Shown: piece by piece, positions 33,620 through 47,062 of the stretch
Numbering within the stretch: the first letter of the stretch is position 1
Layout: the number at the start of each line of letters is the position of its first letter
NCBI GenBank assembly: GCA_948099385.1
Contig: CANUEZ040000029.1
Span: 961,501 to 1,025,500 of the forward strand
Origin: Fasciola hepatica
Taxonomy: Eukaryota > Platyhelminthes > Trematoda > Plagiorchiida > Fasciolidae
Length of the DNA: 64,000 nucleotides
Direction of reading: 5' to 3'
Position numbers and translations under genes: made by a program
The notes under the pieces: generated by a model
Seen by the model: only the letters and a program-made list of their open reading frames with translations
Told to the model about the DNA's origin: nothing
Database searches by the model: none

Positions 33620-36600
33620 AGAAAAATGCAGATCTTTTTTTAAAATAATAACGGGAAATCCCCCTCCCGATAAAAATAAAACTTTTCTTTCAAACTCAGG
33701 AACACCCACTCATGTATCCAATTTCAGCTCTGCTCGCTCTCAGCATCATTAATGCAAACTTCTGTCGTATGATTGGACCAGACACTTCATGCAAAGTCCA
33801 TTGCCATAGATAAATGAAACTTACTTATTCGTGTTGATTACCTGTACGCAGAGGCGAATGTGAACAATTCAGATCTGGAACTTCGTAGCGATACTGTGTA
33901 CGCATTGTTATATTGTCTGAACTCACGAAGTGTGTGCAAGAGCCAGAGCGATATCAGTCTGCAAGCATGTTTGACATGTGTGTGCTAGTATATAAAACGG
34001 TGTCAATTTGTTGTTTAGTAGTCCGGTGTGCACGGGAATAGGATTGAAATTCATGTTAATGTGGGTCACCGAGTCTGAGTATACACCTCTGCATGACGGA
34101 GCGGGGGTGTTTTACCGTTACATAGATTGAATCAATCGATATTTGTTGCCTCCATCGATTATGTTTTTTGTTTCTGAAGGCAGAATGTATGTCGACTTAC
34201 CAAGCAAACATTCCTGTATCGTTCCAAATTGAAGGGCATCTATCATTCTCCCATATTAAAAATTGAAGAACCAAATCTGTACCACATTCCATGACCCATC
34301 ATGACAGTTAGAGATGTGACGGCGAATATAGAATTCTATTATTCAACAGTGTCAAGGAGCTCTCAGATGAAGAAAAGAACGTTAAGATGATATTTGTTGA
34401 TGAGACAGATATACAAAATTTACAAGGTTACTTGCTCCTCAGCAGGTATTATAACAATACCATTCACAAGCATTGCGCAAGCCTGAATCATCAAACTCTT
34501 CGATTGGTGGATTGGTCTAATTTTGAAAAAAAAGCTGATGAAAGATTATGACCAGCAATATATGCGGGTGCTGAAAGTGACTAATTAAAAAGTCAGAAGG
34601 CTTTCATTGCAGGCATATAAATCATAGAACTCAAAAGACTACATCAAGACTCTCAGTAGTATCGGACGATGATATGACTAAAAACGAAAACAGTACTTGA
34701 TTTAATTTGAGAAAAGGTGCAATAAGGAAATATTACTTAAAATAACGTGACCACGAGTTGGAATGACTAACAACAAAATCACGCAAGTTATAGCTAGAGG
34801 CTGAGGAAGATGAAAGACGCGGCTATCTAGACGGACAGTTGCAATCGGACCGGTGCCGCGGGGTTTATACAGAATTTATTTTCCCTTAATTTTGGTACTG
34901 AATTCTGTTACTTCGAGGTAGTCTGTGTTAGTAAAAGTCAATGACATTGAAAATGATCTACTGCTCTCCAAACCAAGATTTAGTACGAAACACTGGTAGC
35001 TCCGTCGAGCTGCTGAACTAATAATGTGCAAATGGACAGCTGGATATTCGACGTCATCTTCAAGGATATTTGATGTTGAAGCTTGCATCCGTGATTTCAC
35101 CGAAATCCAGCGGCTGTTTTGTATGATATTTGGCTGGAAAAGTTTGATGAAGAAGTACCATCAGAGGGCCATTATCTTATCACTGTCGGTCCGTTCGTAG
35201 ATAGCAAATCACCCAAGTTCTGCCGCCTATGAACGAACTCTTCAGTCAACCAATATGAAGTTAACCTCCCGATGAAATTGACCGGGATTTCTCGATTTGG
35301 TCAATATAAAACCAATTTGACATCCTCAGTGACTTTAAGTAGACATCTTGATGATCTCAAAATCTCTTTCACTATCATCAAACGGACACAAATGTTCTGG
35401 ATCGGGTTAAATTGAAAAAAATCTCTCCTAATGGGAGCATGATAGGCGGGTGTTTGGTTCTACTGCAATGTCGCTGTTAAGTCGATGGATTTCATAATTT
35501 ATGGACGAGTTCAAGCAAGCGAAATAAGTAAACTTCATGAAACACCAATCATAACTTTTTTTAAATGATACGGGATAGAACCAGCTTGAGATAAATTTAA
35601 AAATACGAAGGTACTATAACCCAGGTGGTACAAAGTCCTCCTACAGGTTACTTAAAATAAGTAGGCACTGAATTATAAATTGTACAAAGAATCAGTGTTA
35701 TAACACAAACTTCCTAGTTTGACTTCAAACAACAAGGCATTTGGAAGATCCTGATCCGATAACGCAAACAAAAGGTGCAATAGGAGCAGAGTGTTCACGT
35801 GGGATTTTGGGTCTCATGGTGAATTACACGAGTTTCTCAAAATATCCATCCCGCTAGTGAAGGGCTTTACCGAAAGTAGAATTGACACAATTATCGCATG
35901 ACAAAATAAAATTTCTTGACCCCAGTTTCAGTATTTTATACATCATACTCGTCTTGCCTCGAGAAAAATCCTATTATATGAGTCTCCAGATATGTCTCAA
36001 TAGTGAAAAAACTGCAGATGTGGGATGAACAGATGAGACTGCTAAATTAATTGCCAGTTTCAATGAAATCTGCAAACTTCAGGCTCGTCCTATCGCCCGG
36101 TTCCAAAATGCCCTGTAATCTGAACGACAGCAGTCGTGAGGTAAAATTACCGAAGGTATTATCAAATCTTTCACATATTATTTGCCTCCAAGGTTGTGGG
36201 CAATTTGGAGCTATTAGTGATATTGACTAATTAGTTCCTGTGTGTATGCTGTGCGATCGTAAATAACAAGAGGTTTCATGAAGAATTTGGAACTTTTACG
36301 GCAAGATAATTCAATATTACATCAATGTATCAGAACCCGCTGAACTGTAGATAAATATTTATATAAGGATGACAGAACAATAAAAAATCACCTCATTTTC
36401 CTCATATTGGTTCTTTGCGTATAAAAGTAGCAACATTGGTTTTTGGTAAGTGTGATTATTTCTGCGCAATTTCCAGTTGCTGGTTGACACGATTCCGCAG
36501 AAACTAATTTCGCCTGACTTTATTCAGTTTTTGGATGTGCTACCAACACATCTGCATCCACAGTATTATGGTTGCTGATCTCAAGCATCAGGACTATTTA

Positions 36601-39600
36601 TTCAACAAAGAAACCGAGAGAAACAAAAGTACCTTCAAGGCAAAAAAGCTTTCTGCATGATGTTGGGAAACAAACGGGGTTGACAATGGTGACATCAGAT
36701 ACATATGGTCAATTCAGTAAAAAAACATGCAGATCAGAAAAGCTCAAAGAACAATAAACGTGGTTGGAGAAGGAACAGGATTCATTAGCCAAGAAAGTTA
36801 GAGAACTTACTGGAGCATGGATGGCATATTAGGTTATTTAGGCGGTACATATTTATTTTGGTTAATTTTATTGTACCAGAATGACCGGAAGAAGTTTCCC
36901 AGGAAGCTCACCACCGGTTTCACGATTGTTGCCGCTCCCCAATTATGCACACCCGGTAGTCTCTTGTCCAGTCGTCCCTATACTTAAGCATTCCACATCG
37001 GGTTTATCACCTTGATGTCATTTGAATCGTGATAAACAAGCATGGATACTTTCATCATAATGTCGAAATTTTGACCTCTTGTGACCTGGGTGGTAACCGA
37101 CGGAATAATATTTGAAGAATCACCTTTTTATTCTAAAAAATGTTCATTTTGTCCAAGCACGCCCCTCACAGTCCGTAGTATTACTTCTGCTCTTGATGAA
37201 ATTTTGGCCATTTCAGCTCTCCCATTCATACATTGTTTTTTCTTCAGAAATGTTGGGGGGATTGCTGATTGTTAGATGGTCCCATGTACGCCCACAGAAG
37301 ACACCGATTATGAGGTTATGGCACACTATAAATTCAATAGATGTGTGACAAAGAGGGCCATCGAAAATTAAATTTTTCGGTATCGGGAATAACAAATAGA
37401 GCGATATTTTACCTCACGAAGGAAAGTTAGTTAGAACAAGTTTATTATGCGTGGTGCGTAGAGTGCCTCCATGCACCTTGAGTAGGCTGTATAGCAGAAA
37501 GAGGATACAATTGTCAAAATCAATCCCAAACTAGGTTATTGAATCACGGAGTTTCTTAGCTTGTAGTAATATCGCAACATCTTGAATAAACGATTTTAGT
37601 CTCCACGACATTGTGAGTGCATCGGTTTTGTTGTTTCAAGTACAAGAGATTTCTGTTTTTCATTTTTCCTATTCATCTGGTTCAATGTACGTTAGTTTTC
37701 AGTTACAAAGTTAGACGGTCTACATAGTGCTAATCATTTTGCACTCACCGATGGGGTTGACTACCAAGACCAGTGCAATAGACACGTGGATATTGGATCA
37801 CATGCGTACTGAAAAAAGCATGCAGCATCCCTTTATATATGTTTGCTTCAGTAAAAGCATTTTTTGTTGGTCTTGCTTTGGTGCTTATGAAACGTTGGGC
37901 AACACCAGAAGGAAAACTGAGTTGGTTGAATTGATAGAACTATCTTGTTAGATGACCAAAGTGAACAGAGCACGTAAAGTTGGGTGCTCATTATATATCG
38001 AAAAACTGCTCAGCCACTTCATGGACTGTTTATGACTCCATTCGTGTCTCTTACTTGAGTGTACAGTAAAATCACGACTATTGCTGTTCTAACCGCCCAA
38101 ATCAGACATGAAATACAAATGGGTTTTTAAATTCATATCCAAAATTTTCTTATTGCAATACCTAACTAATAAATTGACGACAGATGGATGATACAATATA
38201 GTGCGAACAATTTAGGTTTGTTATCCTCCATTAAACGTGGTTCCTCATGTTGAACAAAAGGACGATGTAGAATTAACCAACTCACTGAACCGAGATCATT
38301 TTTACCAGTGACATGGTGATGAATCCTAGGATAAAATACACTTTAAGAAATAGTCTCGTCAAATATTTCACAGGTTTCATCTAGAAAGCAAATGTGGGAT
38401 TGGTTTTTGGATAGTGTTCCAATAAGATTGTGTTCGTGTTCGACATAAAGGTTATGAACTTTTTCCTCTAAAGCAGTTTTGACGGGCACTGGGTGCATGA
38501 CAGTTGCTTCTCTGTCCTCTTCTGCATGTACTCAACACTGTTCAAACCAAAAACGGGATGCTCCGCATTGACCAGAAACATCCGTCTTTGAGTTTTGAAT
38601 GGTGAACTATCTCACCATATTCTACTGATAAATGCGCAGGTTTATTTTCATAGTTACGCGACGGTTTAGGTCCATGGTTGTCACGCATATCTTGACCTAT
38701 CGAAGTTTCACACGAAGCTCCATAGTTCCAGTGATGATGAAAAATCTGGTGCATCATAGTTATCTGTGAACGGAGCACTGCATGTTTGATAAGGTACTGT
38801 CGGCTTTGCAGCTCATCATTTTCGCTCCTCTCCCCCCCCCCACACATAGACATCTGTTTCCCCTTGCTCCGATCACTCAATGAGTTTTCACGATCGAAAA
38901 CACGATTTTGCATCCTCCATTGGGGAAACATTTATCTATATGTTGTTGTAACTCCTACCTGTGTCCGTAACCGCAACCTATTTTAGGCCAAACATCCCAC
39001 CTTATTCCTCACTTATCCGTCTACATTTCCCGTGAATTCGTGTTAATCCTCCACGACCTAAGTACACAAATCGATACTTTCTTTTCACATAACCTCCCAT
39101 GAAACGTAACCCCTCAGAAGGCGTAATTTTCCAAGCAATACTTTGAAACCATCAGCATTCATAGAGAACACCCTTTAGAAAATTGTTACGAACCAGTAGT
39201 TGCTTTTATCGGTCTACTGGCTTCCGGCCTTTTCTAAGAGCTAGCGCAAATACGAATTTTATAAGACAGCTGGTTCTCGGATATTGTCCTATTTGTGGGC
39301 ATAATACAAATTCGTCCCTTGCTTTGTAGGCTCATCATTCCTACTGACATATTCATCTACAACTCTAATCCGGACCATCGTTTCATCGGCCGACGTTATG
39401 CAGCGAGTAGCTTATTTCGTGGCAGAATCTGTTTTAAGTCACGGAATACACTGGTAAAAGTCGTATCTGTTTCTTTTTGTTGTCCTTGGCTGATCGGTTC
39501 TATCGAAGGCACTGGTACTTTACTTCCGTAAATATGCGTTTGTTCTTTATTATGCAAATTCTGAAACCCGTTTCCGGGAGTATTCGAATAATCCTTCAAT

Positions 39601-41780
39601 AACCTGTTCTTATTCAGTTCAAAGCGGGGACCATGTTTAGATTTGATGGTTAAACTATATCAAGCGAGCTACCGCGTGCTTAAAAATGTAACAACGGACC
39701 ATCCCGTCCATTTGGCTCGAGACCCATTGGACCGGATTTCAACCGAATTAGAATATTCGAAACCAAATTTTGCAGAATACTTTGTGTTTTCATGATTTGC
39801 GGCGGTGGAGTGATTCTGAAATTCCGAAAAAGTTCCCTTATTATCACCAATAAAGTGAGATATATTCGGACACAAAACAATTCATTACCTCCATTTTATC
39901 CCATGAGCATTTCTTATGTACCCACTACATCAGTTCATTTTATAAGACAACAGATATAAGTGACAATCGTTTGGGTCTTGTAATAGGTCCCACTCTGGCT
40001 TTGACCATGAAGCCGTCATATTCCGCGAGCAACCCTTTCAATATTTCCACCAAGCTGCGTGATATGTGTAAACTTCTTCTTGGTCAGACTTTGTTTTTTG
40101 TTGGTTTCGAAACGTCCGCACCAGACTGTCATCCTCCCGTTGACTGAATACTGCCTAACTCGGCACAAAACAACTCGGCCACAAATATACTGAATGTGAA
40201 GTTGAATTATCAGAAGTGAAACACGTATGACTCCAGTTCTTCCTCGAATCTTGTAACGTCATTCACCTACTGAAAAGCTTGTGGCTGCTTTTGCTGCAAA
40301 AGTCAGCAAAAGGCTGGACCGCCTTGAGTTGGACTAAAGCGCTCTCATCATGGAGAACGGTGACTAGATAGTCTCTGGAATTATTTTTGTTTTGGGTAAA
40401 TAATGGTCATATAATCGAACCACAACATGTTCTGCTCCTACTGTGTCCTTCGCTTTTATTCATTCTGGAAAAACACCATAGGGTGGTTGATCTTCTCAAT
40501 GAAATTCGGGACTGGTACGGAAAACGGCTGGTGGTAATCTGTGTCTGCTTTCGCTCAAACCCTATTGAAAATAACCTTGTTTAGATGGTTTATGTATTTC
40601 AATAAGTCGAGCTTTCTACTCTAGTTCAGCTGAGGTTTGAACTATCTAGGTTTAAAATGTCATGCACATTACCAAGTAGACTCGTGTGAGAGTGCACCAA
40701 TGAGGACTAGTGTTCGTCCTATGTAGATGTCATCCCAGTACTCCCAATAAACTAGATCGAAGCTCTTTTTTGCTGTCGTGATTTGCAGAATATTTCAGTG
40801 AAAAACAATTATCGGAATTGTCTCAGTGTTCACATACAGACTGCATGCGGCATTTGTGGGAAAAACTACAATCACTCCGACATTTCTTCGACAAAAGATG
40901 AGAGGTCATCGAGGCTCCAACCTCAGACAGCTTTCACCTATGCCATGTTTGTGACCTAGAAATTACAGCAGTTTCTTATGCATTATATTTGTACCTCAGA
41001 AATCCCATAAACTTATATATACTTATACATCAACTGAAAAATATATTCCTTCTAAAACTTTTTTTATTTGTTGTATTTCTCTCATGAAAACTATGTCTGC
41101 GCCATACAGCATTTTTCAAACGGTGATGATATCAATTTTCAGATTTATTTGGATGGCCTATTAACATGCATCAGGTAGGAGCTAGAACTGGAGGCTAGAT
41201 CATGTTCACAGCTTCGTTTACAAGGCGTAAATAATAGGCAGTTGAGGCAAAGAACTAAAGTTATACGGTCACTGCACCATATGACGGTGCAACAATAAAT
41301 GTGCGGGTACTGAGATTACTTGACCTCAATTCCATTTCAGGAAAAAATACACTTTCGTAGCCCAGGAGCACTGGTAAGTAGACTTCGATTCATTTGAAGT
41401 CAATAAAACCAGTAAAGATGAAAAAGCCAACACCAGCAGTTTTCCGAGATACTTGTTGGACGCCCACTTAGTGAAAATAATTTGTAATCAAATAGAACAC
41501 ATGCAAGCATTTCCACTGTGCATGTTTTTTTGGACACTACATCATATGATCGCCTATCAAAACAGTCTGTTTCATAGCCATCAGTCCAAGCGTCTTTTCG
41601 GCCTACTCTCTCAACTTTGCTACTGTTAACGGACAAACCCTCTCACTCCCCCAATTCGTGATCACTCTTAGTTTGTGGCTTAGTAGCAATTTTTCCTTTA
41701 CTTTTTATGTACGTGCTTTAGCACATAGAATTAAAACCTTTCCTTTAAAATGGATTGGCCTTTGTTGGTTTTTTCTTTGG
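33620..41780. other. Long stretch with no recognised gene
   Basis: This is AT-rich sequence with scattered frames of 60 to 129 codons, none with a recognised motif. The longest is 38542-38931 minus (129 codons, starting MFPQWRMQNRVFDRENSLSD), which lacks splice borders. A run of ten C occurs at 38832-38841. No recognised transposon coding, tRNA-like box or long repeat was found. It may be intron of the genes sampled at 24 or 58 kb, or simply intergenic. Confidence 0.45.
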
Positions 41781-41788
41781 TGCTGCAG

Positions 41789-41815
41789 TTACAGGACGAG
41801 TTTCAACGTTGTCAG
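41789..41815 (+). other. Candidate 27-nt micro-exon
   Basis: A strong pyrimidine tract (ttttttctttggtgctgcag) is followed by 27 bases and a CAG/GTGGGC donor-like junction. The 27 bases are stop-free in one phase (LQDEFQRCQ) and a multiple of three. Flatworms are known for micro-exon genes. No partner exons were identified, so this is speculative. Confidence 0.2.
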
Positions 41816-41829
41816 GTGGGCAAAATAAT

Positions 41830-42355
41830 AGCCATACACCTTGGAATGAGTTTTCTTTCTGGGTGCTTTCCTAGTTTAATTATTCATGTCTACCGTTTCA
41901 TGAAAGAGATTTTTCTATTTAGAGAAATCAATTCACTGGAGAATGCATTTATTGATGAGTCACGAGCAACGGGCTCTGACCAAACCCTCATCTATTGAAA
42001 TGATCTACACTATGACCGATTGTGTTCATTTGCAAAATCCCAAGAAACTGCACCCTAAGCGTTTATGAGTGTACGTATAGACAACATGTTTGATTCACTT
42101 CATGTCACTACCACCTATTGAATAGGCTTGGAATTCCTGGCCTATTGAAGCTTCAGGACAACTCAGACGAGTAGGTTTTCGATAGAACCGAACTGGAGTC
42201 TCTGGACTAAAAGCCTGAGCGAGTTTGTACGGGTAATATTTTTGACCTTGACTTTAATTTCAGTGGAAAGACATTTATGTGAACAATAAATGATTCACCG
42301 TGAAACAACAAAACTAAGATCAGCACTAAAAGTCAACAAAACAACATTGGAATCA
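41830..42355. other. No gene recognised
   Basis: Nothing beyond short frames was seen. Confidence 0.5.
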
Positions 42356-42359
42356 TCAG

Positions 42360-42450
42360 CCGTGCACATCCATTGAGCCCCCACTCTGGATCGAACCCAG
42401 TGTGGAGGAACGTTATTCGAACACCAAACCACCGGGTAGTCCCAACTGGT
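42360..42450 (-). mobile_element. tRNA-derived SINE relic, second family
   Basis: On the minus strand the sequence has a near-consensus pol III B box (ctgggttcgatcca, plus 42388-42400). An A-box-like segment (cggtggtttggtgttc) lies about 30 nt upstream. The tail after the B box reads gtgcacggctgatgattcc, which includes a CTGATGA box but no recognisable GAAA partner. It could also be a tRNA pseudogene. A functional tRNA is unlikely because the 5' half does not fold into a proper D arm. Confidence 0.5.
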
Positions 42451-42454
42451 TTTC

Positions 42455-43050
42455 AGTAGTTTTATGAAAATGATCTAATTTCTTCCGTTGTTTTTGACAG
42501 CAACTTTAGTTTTGTTACTTAATATTGAACAATTAATAATTGGTAATTTTTTCATTCTCACCCAATGTGCCATGCGACTGCGCGCGTGAACAACGGGACT
42601 CAGGTTTACCGTCATAAGCTGCTCTGAACTTCCACTATTTGTGTTATTTTTACTCTCTAAAGCCACCGATAAACTTACGAACCTTGATAGCGAACACAAT
42701 AGAATAAAATCCAGTTGGATCTGCGTGTATGAGAAACCTCACTGGGGTACTTAATAAGACGTCTGGCCTAAAATAATGTATGGGTGTAACCGAATACGGG
42801 AAAGTGACCGATGCCCCCAACGCAGGTGCCTTTCACACGAGACCTAGTTGATGCGCTTTGATAGGTTTTCACCAGTGCTTGAATTGTTGCTACTTGCTAC
42901 TCCGATTCATTCCGCGGCTCAATAGATCCGACAAAAAAACGGACCGTGAGTGAGACAGCGATCTCCGGATTAGGTGCTACACACATTTGACTTTCCGGGA
43001 TTGATCAATGAAATGCAATGACTAATCTGAGTGCCGAGGAGCCCAGCCGA
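42455..43050. other. No gene recognised
   Basis: Nothing beyond short frames was seen. Confidence 0.5.
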
Positions 43051-43064
43051 TGTTTCAATTTGTA

Positions 43065-43105
43065 TCCATCTCGTGATGGTTCAGTGACCGGTTCGATTCC
43101 CGTCT
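43065..43105 (+). repeat. tRNA-like relic with B box
   Basis: ccggttcgattcccgtc at 43087-43103 is a good B box, preceded immediately by tggttcagtg, which fits an A box. The spacing is far too short for a tRNA, so this is at best a deleted tRNA or SINE head. Confidence 0.3.
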
Positions 43106-43109
43106 GTTT

Positions 43110-44590
43110 TGTGGACTTTAAGGATGGGGGTGGAAGGCCGGCTCCTCATGCATCAGAGACTCCTGTGTACAAATCAGATGCGTCACATCATCGTTATATG
43201 TGTATCAAAGCAAACGAGCACGATAAATGGTAGTTACGCACCAGATATCGGCTGGGAATTTATTCCATGAAAGAGAAATGCTATGCAGGGCTCTTTTACC
43301 TCACTCATTTCTTGCTAACTTTTGTGAGCTGCTGAGAGATTCAAGTTATCCATTCGATTGTAGGTTCACTTATTTCGTTTTTCATTCTTCTAGAACCACG
43401 AAAACAAGCCTGGTCCAGTAACAATCTTTGCAGAAAGTACACATTTTGTAACGAACACACACTATCATCTATGCGTTGAAGTTGATAGCGATATACGGTC
43501 GAAACAGGTTACGAGATAAAGCAGACGGGAGCGACGTCTTCATAAACGAAAGCCCGTAACCTAATAAAGTGGGCCGACTTCTATACCTTCAATGATGAAA
43601 AAGTCATGGCCCCATTTATTCAGATGCGTGTCTCCGATTGACAACCCAATGAGCTGAGACCAGAAAAGTTGTAGTTTTTACCGAATCAGCCTACGGAAGT
43701 AATGTGGTTTCCCATGAAGATGCACTTTGTCTCTCACCTGGCTCAGCGGTTTGAGACATTTTATGCATGTCCCTGGTCAGTGTTTGCTGCAGTCGGAAGT
43801 GGATGGAAGATGAGTAGAGATAGTCAGTCCATGAAAAAACTCCCCTCTAGGTCCCATTGTCTCCATGGCTGGGTTTGCGGAATCCATTCACTTCATGGAT
43901 AAAGACATTAGAAATGTATTGTGCGTAGTGACCGGCATCCACAATCTATTTTAGCCTAACTGATATCATCTTTGTAGCTGTCTTTCTGCATACTATGGAT
44001 TGGTTTCCTTTCACACTGAGGTCTGTGATTAGCCATGACAATCGAACCGGCAGCAACAAGCGCGCGTTTATTTACCGTTTATATTACACCAAAATGGTCA
44101 TTATACTTGGTTCACAACTAACCGAAACTGGTAATTATAGTTAAACCTTCAATTAGTTTCATAATGTCAAATGGGATACCTTTTTAAGATAGGTTTTTGA
44201 CATATATTCAGCTCTTTAATCCTATCCAATGGCAGATAAAACCAAGATTGAGGTCGAAATCTATGCCTGTGTTGACGATTAGCTACTTGAGTTAATGTAT
44301 TTATGACTAAAGAAATACTGTCTTGCCTTTCGTTTTCCCTACCACGGGTCAACTTTGTCACTGACTGGGCTGTAATTCAACAATAAACTAGTTTTTAACT
44401 TTCGCAGTCCACTAATAGTGACGACAGATTTCAATTTATGGTTAATTGCGATGTAGATGAGAGATGTACTGGATAGTTTCGCATGAAGATTTTTCCTGAA
44501 TAGCAATACAATTAACTAGATTTATCTATCAAATAATGCGTGGACTCCGTGTTTCACACACGAATCACAGGTCATCCGATTAACCTTGCA
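43110..44590. other. No gene recognised
   Basis: Short frames without motifs. Confidence 0.5.
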
Positions 44591-44597
44591 CTCGGAG

Positions 44598-44752
44598 GCA
44601 CCAGAATCGAGTTTTGCTCTTGTTAGAGCTCATCAGTGGTGTATATCTTCCATCGCACCTAGGGTTTGGACCCGAGCCTTTACATCTCGAGAGTGTGTGG
44701 GTTAGTACTGCGCCACCCCACTCCCGTCCAGACTGGCCCGAATTACTGATCC
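44598..44752 (-). mobile_element. tRNA-derived SINE with hammerhead ribozyme architecture, copy 2
   Basis: On the minus strand the unit begins with an A box (ggggtggcgcagtac, plus 44704-44718) and a B box (gggtccaaaccc, plus 44662-44673) at tRNA-like spacing. It ends in a hammerhead-like fold. The parts are CACCA followed by the core CUGAUGAG (plus 44629-44636), stem II GCUCU-AACA-AGAGC, an AAAA box where the catalytic GAAA is expected, a short ACU...-type stem III ending UUC at the cleavage position, then UGGUG, which pairs with CACCA as stem I. Schistosome Smalpha SINEs have the same promoter-then-hammerhead plan. The missing G of GAAA suggests loss of self-cleavage. The open frames across it are artefacts. 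Confidence 0.72.
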
Positions 44753-44759
44753 TGATCTA

Positions 44760-46430
44760 CCCAGTCACTAATAATGTTACCTTGAATGATGGTGAACGGT
44801 TTTTGTACTTAATATCCAACTCAGGGACTGGCAGTTCAGGAATTTTTTCGTGTACGACTCGTGTAACAATGCACTCATCATTGTGTTTTATTGTCATCTC
44901 TCATTCTATTGTTCCTCCTTTGCCTGCTTCGTTGGAACGGCTCGTACTGCACATTGGACCCCAACCCATCGAGCTGTGTTAGGTGCAGGATTTGCTGATC
45001 AGAGTTCGGTTGTTTGGCCGGCTGTGGCTGCTCCAACGATTGTTAAAAAGCCCATAGTCTGATCCGCATTAAATGGCTTCTGATTTCCAAACGCATGCAC
45101 CATACTTGTTTGCGCTCTCTGGTGCTCATACTCATCTGTTATTCCGAGTTTTGCCGCAGTAATTGCCTTCTATGTATGTAATTTGTATGTTTATTTTGTT
45201 ACAAACAATAGCGCTGCCGTTATGGCCACATCATGTTGTCGACCACCACAATTTCGATACCGTCAATATTCATGAATGCATTCGTGAACGAGGGTTAATC
45301 AGAAAGTTTTGGTGTCTGATATCCTAATCAGGAGATAAATTCCGCTCACATCTATAAAACATCCGTAAGGAGGCCTAGGCGTTTGGGGGGAAAATGAGGA
45401 TTTACAAGTCTGTCAATTGTTGAGCTTTCCCAAGTCAAAATCAGCTTGCTTATCGAATAATTTTAACCAGCAACTTGGAGGTTGTGATGGGAGATGAGCT
45501 GAGTTCTGTGTTATGTCAAGACGAGATTTTGCTCTGTTCACACAAACGCGAACTAACGGACGCAATTTCGGTGAAAATTAAACCATGGATCTGCTTGGCC
45601 AATAGACTTCAAGCAAACATCGCTTTGACCTGTAGAATTAGCTTATCTGGATCATCAGCTGCACGCTCATCTCCGATAATTTGCTTTGTGAACGATTACA
45701 AGGAGTGATTAGGACCGTTTAAGAGGAGACAAATGTGTTGTGCAGGCCTACCAAATTTCTGAAATCATCATCAAACTGGCATGTCGATTCAAAACGGTTG
45801 CCCAGTGAACAGCATCGCCGAGTTCAGTCGTGAAATATCCACAACTGCGGTGGCTTGAAGCACTCCCAATATACCACGGTAAATTGAGCTGGGTAATATT
45901 CATTCGGTATTTCATGGTGTACGAAATTGTGCAAAGAATTATTCCAGATTTCATTTGCTTTTGTCATCCAATTTCAACCAGTTTTCTATCTCTGGTGTTT
46001 CTCCTTCGCCGGTTTGGATTTCAAGCCCTCAATTGTCTTTTTTATTCATTGGCATGAAGAACACTTACGTTTAGTGCCAAAACAATGTCTGCTTATAATA
46101 ACGTCCACAATCCTAAGAAATGCACTACGTTTTACCATACAACCCGTTTGGAAATTTCGATGAACGAATGTGGTTTTCGACCCGTTTCAAATAGTATTCG
46201 CTGTTTTTTACATCAACCTTTACTTAAATCTTCCAGTGAATCATGTTTCTCGATTTATTTCCTTTGGTGAAATTGCAGATTACGGTTTTCTGTTATGTTG
46301 GAACCTTTATTCCACCGTTGCACACAAAAACCAATCATTTCGGTCATCTGTGCACGAAAGTACATCTCACTATTGACTAGAACTTGGCTTTTTGTGTTTT
46401 ATTTGCTAAAATTAGGCTCAGCGATGATCC
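44760..46430. other. No gene recognised
   Basis: Short frames on both strands without motifs. A CTGATGA box near 45650-45665 (minus) stands alone. Confidence 0.5.
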
Positions 46431-47062
46431 ACCTACCTATCTTCCATATTACCTTTCTGTAAAAACAAAAATGTAAACATTAGTTTGTTCCCGATCTAAA
46501 ATCTCCGAAAGTTCTCTACCGATTGCTTTGAAATGTTGACACAATACTGCATCCGAACACATACGTGTGTTTATATGCCTAGTATTACACACGTGGCAAC
46601 TGTGACAGGGAAAGCTTTTTTATGAAAAACAGCGTCATCCGTTTGACATAAAAGCAACACACGTTGGACTCAATGTTGAACGATTCCATTTCAGTGTTTT
46701 AATTGCGTTGTTGAATTGGATTTACATCTTTGCACGATTATTCCATAGAACATTGTGTTTGAATTGAGCTGTCTAGCTCACCAAAAGATTTATTTCGTGC
46801 ATATAGTTCTCTTCATGTTTTCATTGCTTTATTTCGTCTTTATTTCAACTGCTTCTTTATTTTTTAGTGTAATTGACGGTGAAAGTGAGCTGTGTAGGTT
46901 GATTTGCGTTAAAGTCGAAACATTTATTTGTTAATTTTTGATGTTTTGTCTCATTTTCTAGTTCGCGTTTTCGCCTTTTTATTGTTCTGCAATTTTCTTG
47001 TTTTTGTTATACGCTTCCTGCTTCTTTTAAGGTTTCAAGCGATCTGCTTTAGTTGATCCGAA

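Noticed and set aside
38832..38841. Run of ten C as a regulatory or recombination signal
   Set aside because: An isolated homopolymer with no associated structure.
38542..38931. 129-codon minus-strand frame as a gene
   Set aside because: No motif, no splice borders and an unremarkable composition; kept only as part of the unassigned stretch.
42360..42450. Functional tRNA gene on the minus strand
   Set aside because: The B box is good but the 5' half does not give a D arm and acceptor pairing; better read as a SINE or tRNA relic.
44614..44982. 122-codon plus-strand frame across the SINE
   Set aside because: Its first third is antisense SINE and the rest shows no motif.
45640..45690. CTGATGA box on the minus strand as a third hammerhead
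   Set aside because: No pairing partner for stem I or II and no GAAA-like box at the right distance.
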